Shown: positions 58,325 through 64,000 of the stretch, in pieces | Layout: every line of letters begins with the position of its first letter | How positions within the stretch are numbered: the stretch's first letter is position 1 | Source: Gigaspora rosea | Lineage: Eukaryota > Glomeromycota > Glomeromycetes > Diversisporales > Gigasporaceae | Direction: 5' to 3' | NCBI GenBank assembly: GCA_003550325.1 | Contig: QKWP01000130.1 | Span: forward strand, 216,186-280,185 | DNA length: 64,000 nt | The notes under the pieces: model-generated | What the model was told of the DNA's origin: nothing | Seen by the model: the letters and a program-made list of their open reading frames with translations, nothing else | The model's database searches: none | Program-made: the position numbers and the translations under genes

Positions 58325-58921
58325 CGAAATTTTGGGAGACTTGAAGAACTAGGAACTACGTGATTATCACAAATTGTCTCCCTCGATATAATCACACAGC
58401 AATTTTTGATTGGTTAAAATATAAACAAAATCAGGTGATTTATATCAATTATCTAACTACTGAACTACTAAACCACCCCAGAATCGCAAACCCAAATTTC
58501 TCGATTACGTGGAAATTATCCAATAGCAAATCACTATTTGGTGTAACATAACATGATCAGAAAGATCCAAAACATCGTTCGTTTTCAAAAAAATCTCTTT
58601 AGCTCAAAAATTTGCTTTAGAAATCGGTTTTATTGCTCTAAAAAAGAATTTGAGCAATTTTTCTATACTACTCTCTAAAAAACCTTGCTCGAACCCTAAC
58701 CCTAACCCTACCATAAAAGAACTTAAATTTGTCCGGTATCACATGAATGAGAAAATATTTCTGACGATACTGGGGAAGATAGTATGAAAATCACGTTATA
58801 TGGATCATATCTGATATGTCCGTGTACATTTTAACCAATCAAAATTCTATGTGACTATATCAAGGGACAATCCGTGATCATCATGTAGTTCCTTATTCTT
58901 CAAACTTCCCGAAATTTTGAC
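58325..58921. mobile_element. Foldback element with telomere-like core
   Basis: Arms of about 105 bp: CGAAATTTTGGGAGACTTGA and on the other side the near complement of CAAAATTTCGGGAAGTTTGA, continuing through ATTGGTTAAAATAT. CCCTAACCCTAACCCTACC sits near the middle (58695). Confidence 0.75.
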
Positions 58922-59104
58922 AGTTGGTTTTTAAATTTCCGGTATACATACATGATGTGTATAATTAAAAATTTATTTAATAATATTATTTAACTATATA
59001 CCTTGACGTTTCTCCAGAAGTTTAATAGGCATGGTAAAGGCAGGGTTGATAACAGTTGTAATAAAAGCTAAAGCAATAATAAAGAATAAATAAAATTTTG
59101 ACAT

Positions 59105-59726
59105 TTTGAGAATAATTTTTTTTTTCAAGAGAAAAGGTTGAGTAATTCGCAAAGGAAAAAAGTGATCATATTAGGAATTTATAATTTTCTAACGATATAG
59201 TTTAATGTTGTGTTCACAGTTATAATATATTATCATATTATAATAATGAATTTCTCTAATGCGCAATCTTATATCAAATTGTGATAAATATTTACTTATG
59301 GTAATTTACTTTGAAAAATTAGTGTAACTTAAGTATGCACAGTCATTATTTAATGCAGCCTCATACATTATTTAGACTAGAATTGACATACAGTATATTT
59401 AAAATTCACCTGTCTAAACTGTATTAGACTAGCTCTCTATATGAATTTAGTCCATTGGGGGAAGATTAGTAGAGCAAGCACATTTTCAATGTTGAACTGA
59501 ATTATTCTTCATTTAAGGTGAATTCGATTTGCTTATTACTTTTCAATACATATAGAATAGATTTTAATAATTTACTAAATTTTATTAATTCGTCTATTTG
59601 CTTGGTTTGCCGATTTAAAAAAATTTACACAATTACAAAATTTGCAAATTTTTATTGTTTATACTTCGCCCTGGAGTGTAAAATTAGTAAAAGATATAGT
59701 CCGAAGCATACAAACATCTGATAATA
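59105..59726. other. Promoter side of the second micro-exon gene
   Basis: Upstream of the leftward exon 1. AT-rich; no other feature recognised. Confidence 0.4.
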
Positions 59727-60020
59727 TCAAATGAGGATGGACCCCCAAAGTCATGGGATGAAATTTTTTCTGCTCCGAACATTGAAGAGCCTGCCAAACG
59801 TAAAGCAGCTATATGGCTGCATATCACCTGTCTATATGAGATCTGGTGTTGATATGCCCAGGTCAAATGGGGACAGAAATGGATACCAGAATCGATACTA
59901 CCTGATATAGTCCAGATGAGAATTAGTAAGGAGTTAAAGGTTCTGAAAGCTTTACAAAAGGAGGGACATAACAGTTTAAAGAAGGTAACGAAGTATCTTT
60001 ATCTGAACTTTCTCAGATGA
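59727..60020 (+). pseudogene. Degenerate coding remnant, possibly non-LTR retroelement
   Basis: One frame reads SNEDGPPKSWDEIFSAPN, EPAKRKAAIWLHITCLYEIW, C, an in-frame TGA, then YAQVKWGQKWIPESILPDIV, and ends LNFLR-TGA at 60020. About 140 bases further, CTCCGAAGAGGACACC-type hairpin sequence and a poly-A run (60161) resemble the 3-prime end of a LINE. The family is only guessed; the stop shows it is not functional as it stands. Confidence 0.45.
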
Positions 60021-60677
60021 TTTTAGGGTAGGTAAGAAGAGGAATAAAGATGTAAATAGTTCGATAGTCTATTTTTATTATAATATAATTTTGTATTAGG
60101 TGTCAGTGAGTAAATTATTAATAAAGTACGCCTACATGGTGTCCTCTTCGGAGGTTTGTTAAAAAAAAAAATTTTTTTATTGCTACGATCTCATATTTGT
60201 GAAATACGGGATAGTAATTACCGCTTTTGATAGTTTTTCACTATAAAAAAAAACATCAAAATTAAATATCTTTAAATATGCTGTATGAAATTCAGTTGTT
60301 TCTTTTTCAGAATAATACCCTACTACAATGCATCTGATACAGCTTCTTGTGTAAGCAATATCGATTCCAGTTCAGAAGGTGACACATAAACATCCTGCGA
60401 ATTTTAATTTTGTGTTTAATCAAATATAAGGGCATAATATTAATACACAAAAATAATAATTATTATAATTGTACTTGTAGGGTTGCATCAGTCCGGTCCG
60501 GTCCGGTCCCTAAGAGGACCGTTATCATAGTGCTTACGGTCCCGGTCTGGTCCGGTCCGGTCCTTCGGTCCCTTTAATAATTACGTCAATCTTAATGCAT
60601 AAGATTTTATTGGCCAAAAATGACATAATTTTTACTGTCAGATGTAAACAAACATCATATGATCTACATTACACCTA
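60021..60677. other. Spacer with TCCGG-rich element end
   Basis: TAGGGTTGCATCAG at 60482 followed by tandem GGTCCGGTCC words to about 60570 looks like one end of a hAT element; the other end was not found. About 30 bp at 60272-60305 match 43572-43605. Confidence 0.45.
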
Positions 60678-61404
60678 GTGATGCGAATGGCTCAGCTCGG
60701 CTCAGCTCACGGCTAACATTTACAAGCTGAGCTGATCCTTTGGCTCTACATCCAGAGCCGAGCCGTTTATAGCCGATCAAACCTCAAGCCGAGCCGAGCC
60801 GCTAATGGTAATACGATTTCACGATAATCTTATTTTAGATTTGATTTATACGAAAGTAATTCAACAATATCTTTTCTTTAAAATATGATTATACTAACAA
60901 TAAAAATTTAATACACAGGATAAGTTTTCAATTTATTGACTGTTACGCATCAGTAACGGATTCAAGTAATCTTTATTTAACAAGAAATTCTATTTAATAT
61001 TTTCAACAATAGAGAACATAGTTATAACGAAAGGTGAATTAAATAATTTGCGTTACAAATTTGAATAAATTTGTATATATGTAAGTACGTACGTTGAGAA
61101 GGGGAAAAACGATACCCTATTTCTAACTATAATCACAATATACTACTAACACAAACTAAAACTAACTCTACAAACACTCAAGACTTCTAAACCTTGAAGT
61201 GGTAGGCAGAAAGAGGCGAGGAAAGACTTGGTCCGGGTTTCGAGGTCGTAGAGGTCTTGCTGCGGCGAAGTTGGAACTAGATAAATATATCTAATAATTC
61301 TGCTTGTAGTTCTTATAGCTACAATTCTTATTCCACACTAATATTCTATGTATGCCTTCCTTCAGTTAAGTTCTATACGGCACAGCTCAAGTATTCGAAT
61401 TTGA

Positions 61405-61495
61405 TCATGAACTTCGATTCACGATTATCACGTGGTTTTCTACTCGATTCAATTTCAATCGTGAACTCCGATTCACGATTATCACGTGGTCACGT
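61405..61495 (+). repeat. Two-copy direct repeat, 54 bp apart
   Basis: GAACTTCGATTCACGATTAT at 61409 and GAACTCCGATTCACGATTAT at 61463, each followed by CACGTGGT. Confidence 0.8.
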
Positions 61496-61920
61496 TTCGG
61501 TAATTAATCACGGGGCTACTGATTGTTCGATAAATGAGGTAGCTAAGCCTTTCCTTATTTGTAGTAGCAATAGAGCAGGTGACTAACCAAGGTTTTAGTA
61601 TAAATAGGGGTAAGTGCTACGACTTAGGTTCTTTTACTTTCTTTCACTGGTAAATCGAAGAAGACTAAACACACGAAAACTATGCTACGTTAACATTTCT
61701 ACTCGAATTTCGAAGGTTAATTCTTAACGAAAAGGACACAAGGGTTTTTATAATAACGAAAAGTGAACTTGGACGATTTATGGATGAAACTTAAGAGATA
61801 AGTACAAACTACTGGAGTCACTACTTCTACTATTATGATTTCGAAGTATTAAACTCAACTGAGTTCTCTTTATTAGATGCGACAAAACCATCGCTTAAAT
61901 ACTTTTTACATTCTTATGAA

Positions 61921-62046
61921 CTTAGTCGATAAATGCAAGAAAGTGAATAAATGCCACTTAGTGGATAAATGTCACCTCGTGAATAAATGTCACTTCGTGA
62001 ATAAATGCGACAAAGTGAATAAATGCCACTTCGTGAATAAATTCAC
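61921..62046 (+). repeat. 18-bp minisatellite (reads VNKCHF)
   Basis: Seven units of GTGAATAAATGCCACTTC. In one frame every unit is six codons, VNKCHF or LVDKCH, giving a regular Cys/His repeat in a small open frame (61877-62092), but there is no other sign of a gene and it lies in the transposon 3-prime region. Confidence 0.8.
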
Positions 62047-62255
62047 TGGAGTTTTTACAAATAAGGAAACAATTTACTACTTCTATCTTTAGGCCTTATC
62101 TTTTTATACGTACTAACTAGTTGAGTGTATAGGTAGCTATGTATATAGGGCGAAGTAAAGAAGAAAAGAAAAGAAATAAAAAAAGAAAAAAAAATAAACT
62201 AGTTCTATTACGGGCACAGGGAGCCCTTCACAACGTACGTACATATGATTTGTAA

Positions 62256-64000
62256 TTATTCTTTACGAAACTTAATTCCATATTTTACCCAAGAATTAAC
62301 ACACATAAGAGCCTGTAGGCTCTTCTCGGATAGGCGTGCACGTTTAGATCGAACCGTATCACCAGCTTTGGAAAATACTTGTTCAGAGGGTACTGATGTA
62401 GATTGAATGGCTAAATAATCCTTGGCCATTTGAGACAAATATGGAAAACAGGTACAATTGAGCTTCCACCAGTTCAAGGGATCAACATTCATAGGTAAAA
62501 CAGCCTCACTTAAATATTGGGCAAGTTCATCTGTTCTATCGGTAAGAATGTTTGCTTTTCGTCTTTTTTGAGCAATTTGCTCAGTATATGTTAAATTTAA
62601 TGGCACTTTTAAATTTGTAGGAGAAGTAAAGGAGATAGATGAGGCAGAGGAGGTAAGGGAAGTAGAGAAAATAAGAGAAGTAAAGGAGGTAAAGGAAGTA
62701 GAGGAGGTAAGGGAGGTAGAGGAGTTATTTAAAATAAGCTCAGCATATTCGGTTCTAAAAATATTATTAAATACAGCATTATTTGCTTCTGTATTCATAT
62801 CAGCAGGTATTAATTCTAGTTTAATCCGAGGGTCAAGGATAGCAGCTATAAATGCTGTTTTGTCATAAATTTTATTAGCATATTTTTGAATCTTTTCAGA
62901 CATTTGAGTTGCGGCCGTTTTGAGAAATTCTGGACTTGCTAAATCTTGAATGTACGATGAAATATTATCGACAATGTCATCGATTAGCAGAATTGAAATA
63001 CCTAAGGTCGTATATGTGCTACCAGAAAGAACATTAGTGGTTTCATAAAATGGTTTAAGAAACCGCGTTGCAGCTTGAAGATTGGTTTCTTCTTGTAAAG
63101 TAAGTTTAAATTTATCAAGATTTTTATTGCGTCTAATTATAGCTGAAATCGTTGTAGGCATGGATATGTACGTTGAAAGCATAAGATAAGTACTGTTCCA
63201 GCGGGTTGAAACATCCTGTGGAATTTTACGAGTTGCTTCACCTTCACCAACCGATTGTCCAAGTTCTTTAAAATCTTGAGTTATAGATGATGATGATGAG
63301 ATAGCATTAACAAAATTAAGCACTTTTTCAATTGATAGTTTAATAGGCGATAAACTGGTTGTAACGACGAGATTCAAGATATGCGCCAAGCAGCAACGAG
63401 ATTGAAAATGAAAATTACAATTTTTTAAAACCAAATTATCCTTTAATAATCGCATTGCCGAAATCATATTAGAGCCCCCATCGGTAGTAGTGCAAAGAAT
63501 TTTGTTAGTAATATTAAAAGCTGCCAAAACAGAGTACAATTTAGCACTAATTTCTTCACCCGTATGTGGATGAGGGAGCATACAAATATCAAGTAAGATT
63601 TTTTTGAGGTTCCAATTATTATCTATCCAATGTGCCGTGATACAAATAAAAGGCACATTAGCACGAGAGGTCCAAATATCTAATGTAATGGAAATTTTAC
63701 TGGAAATTTGTTCAAAAAGAGATTGAATATCTTTTTGCATTACGGCGAAGACTTGTTGAACGATAGACTTAATAACATCACGCGAAGGCAAGTCTATATT
63801 AATATAAAGATATCGGATCATAGTAGCAAATGATTGGCTTGAAACAATAGAAAAAGGTAAAGTATCTGATATAATCCATTCGGCAACTAACATATTAAAT
63901 TTAGTTTTTTGAGCCGTTGTGAGGATTTGGTTTGAAATTGTAGCTTCAGGTTTAAACGGAAGAAGCTGTTGAGTTGGTATTGGTTTGTTTGCTTCCCAGC
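62256..64000 (-). CDS. hAT transposase, 5-prime end outside the window
   Basis: From the first Met inside the window (63893) 545 residues are open, and the frame stays open up to the window edge (reading WEANKPIPTQQLLPF before it), so the N-terminus with a BED finger is probably beyond 64000. RNase H-like core: Asp72 in ITLDIWTS, Asp138 in TTTDGGSNM, Cys168-x2-His171 in CCLAHILNL, then STRWNSTYLML. A Ser/Thr-rich stretch near residues 395-430 is a low-complexity insertion. The C-terminal dimerisation domain is complete (NWWKLNCTCFPYLSQMAKDY, SVPSEQVFSKAG, RARLSEKSLQALM). Unlike the copy at 10-12.7 kb there is no stop or frameshift, so it may be active and could mobilise non-autonomous relatives. 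It cuts and rejoins DNA at hAT ends in the nucleus. Confidence 0.9.
   Translation of the reverse strand, partial: WEANKPIPTQQLLPFKPEATISNQILTTAQKTKFNMLVAEWIISDTLPFSIVSSQSFATMIRYLYINIDLPSRDVIKSIVQQVFAVMQKDIQSLFEQISSKISITLDIWTSRANVPFICITAHWIDNNWNLKKILLDICMLPHPHTGEEISAKLYSVLAAFNITNKILCTTTDGGSNMISAMRLLKDNLVLKNCNFHFQSRCCLAHILNLVVTTSLSPIKLSIEKVLNFVNAISSSSSITQDFKELGQSVGEGEATRKIPQDVSTRWNSTYLMLSTYISMPTTISAIIRRNKNLDKFKLTLQEETNLQAATRFLKPFYETTNVLSGSTYTTLGISILLIDDIVDNISSYIQDLASPEFLKTAATQMSEKIQKYANKIYDKTAFIAAILDPRIKLELIPADMNTEANNAVFNNIFRTEYAELILNNSSTSLTSSTSFTSFTSLIFSTSLTSSASSISFTSPTNLKVPLNLTYTEQIAQKRRKANILTDRTDELAQYLSEAVLPMNVDPLNWWKLNCTCFPYLSQMAKDYLAIQSTSVPSEQVFSKAGDTVRSKRARLSEKSLQALMCVNSWVKYGIKFRKE

Larger units (their letters stand above)
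50932..59104 (-). pseudogene. Second micro-exon gene, interrupted by transposons
   Basis: Exon 1 (59104-59002, 103 nt) encodes a signal peptide (MSKFYLFFIIALAFITTVIN...) ending LLEKRQ with a phase-1 GTATAT donor, as in the 17.6-kb gene. Downstream, minus-strand AG-NNN-GT units occur at 54705 CTG (donor CT), 54607 ATG, 54492 CTA, 53017 CTA, 52918 CTG, 52829 TTT, 52744 CTA, 52656 CTG, 52562 CTG (acceptor AA), 52465 AAG, 52368 TTG (GC donor), 52268 GTG, 52163 TGC, 52077 a 6-nt exon, 51972 GCG (acceptor AT), 51531 CTG (GC donor), 51434 ATA, 51349 TTG, 51249 AAT (acceptor AT). The final exon is probably 50945-50932. Joined in phase 1 this reads without a stop (DATTVSTAEVGVHVG and so on, ending YSSI-stop); the zero frame hits a TAG and the other frame several TGA. 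No Cys. Linking exon 1 to the array across 4.3 kb of insertions is inference; several splice sites are lost, so it may be dead. Confidence 0.55.
60678..64000 (-). mobile_element. hAT transposon, left end to window edge
   Basis: Left end TAGTGATGCGAATGGCTCAG followed by GCTCGGCTCAGCTC and AGCCGAGCCG subterminal repeats. The intact transposase on the minus strand lies inside and continues beyond 64000, so the right end is outside the window. It also contains minisatellites at 61405-61495 and 61921-62046. Confidence 0.7.

Overview
The window is eukaryotic, very AT-rich and dominated by transposons. The gene set (secreted V8/trypsin-like protease, pepsin-type protease, Yor1-like ABCC transporter, Sel1-repeat fragment, many hAT elements, Kex2-processed secreted proteins, phase-1 introns, TTAGGG-type telomere motifs) suggests an arbuscular mycorrhizal fungus (Glomeromycotina). 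That assignment is inference from gene families; no marker gene is present. One assembly gap lies at 44952-45048 and a single N at 56823.

Layout. 0-8 kb: an intact secreted serine protease (minus), a nested MITE/foldback cluster, a diverged minisatellite, and an aspartic-protease pseudogene with an 8-bp-TSD MITE near a splice site. 8.0-13.9 kb: a decayed autonomous hAT transposon with 8-bp TSDs, itself hit by several elements. 14-17.5 kb: MITEs and minisatellites. 17.6-21.9 kb: the most unusual locus, a plus-strand gene whose signal-peptide exon is followed by a tandem array of about 100-bp introns separated by exons of exactly three bases. 22-27 kb: gene-poor, with TIR elements. 27.2-28.5 kb: a two-exon secreted repeat protein (minus) with Kex2 sites. 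29-35.7 kb: repeats only. 35.8-41.0 kb: a full-length but broken ABCC transporter. 41-50 kb: MITEs, a CT-rich microsatellite and two non-autonomous hAT elements. 50.9-59.1 kb: a second micro-exon locus on the minus strand, with its signal-peptide exon at 59.0-59.1 kb; it has been split by a foldback element, MITEs and an LTR retrotransposon. 59.7-64 kb: a retroelement remnant and a hAT element with an intact transposase running off the window.

Central result. In the 17.6-kb locus I count 28 AG-NNN-GT units (28 of 28 GT donors, 27 of 28 AG acceptors). Joined in the phase set by exons 1 and 2, the 28 single-codon exons read without a stop and encode most of a 40-residue acidic, six-cysteine peptide that starts right after a Lys-Arg site. 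The 50.9-kb locus repeats this logic with unrelated triplets: a signal peptide ending in Lys-Arg, a phase-1 intron, then single-codon exons that stay open. Tandem duplication of an intron-plus-codon unit would lengthen the mature secreted peptide one residue at a time, and loss or skipping of any unit keeps the frame. I know of no description of this architecture; splicing evidence from RNA is what would prove it.

Three genes in the window (17.6, 27.2 and 59.1 kb) share a design: a signal-peptide exon ending at a dibasic site, then a phase-1 intron, then the mature part. They could belong to one class of secreted peptides.
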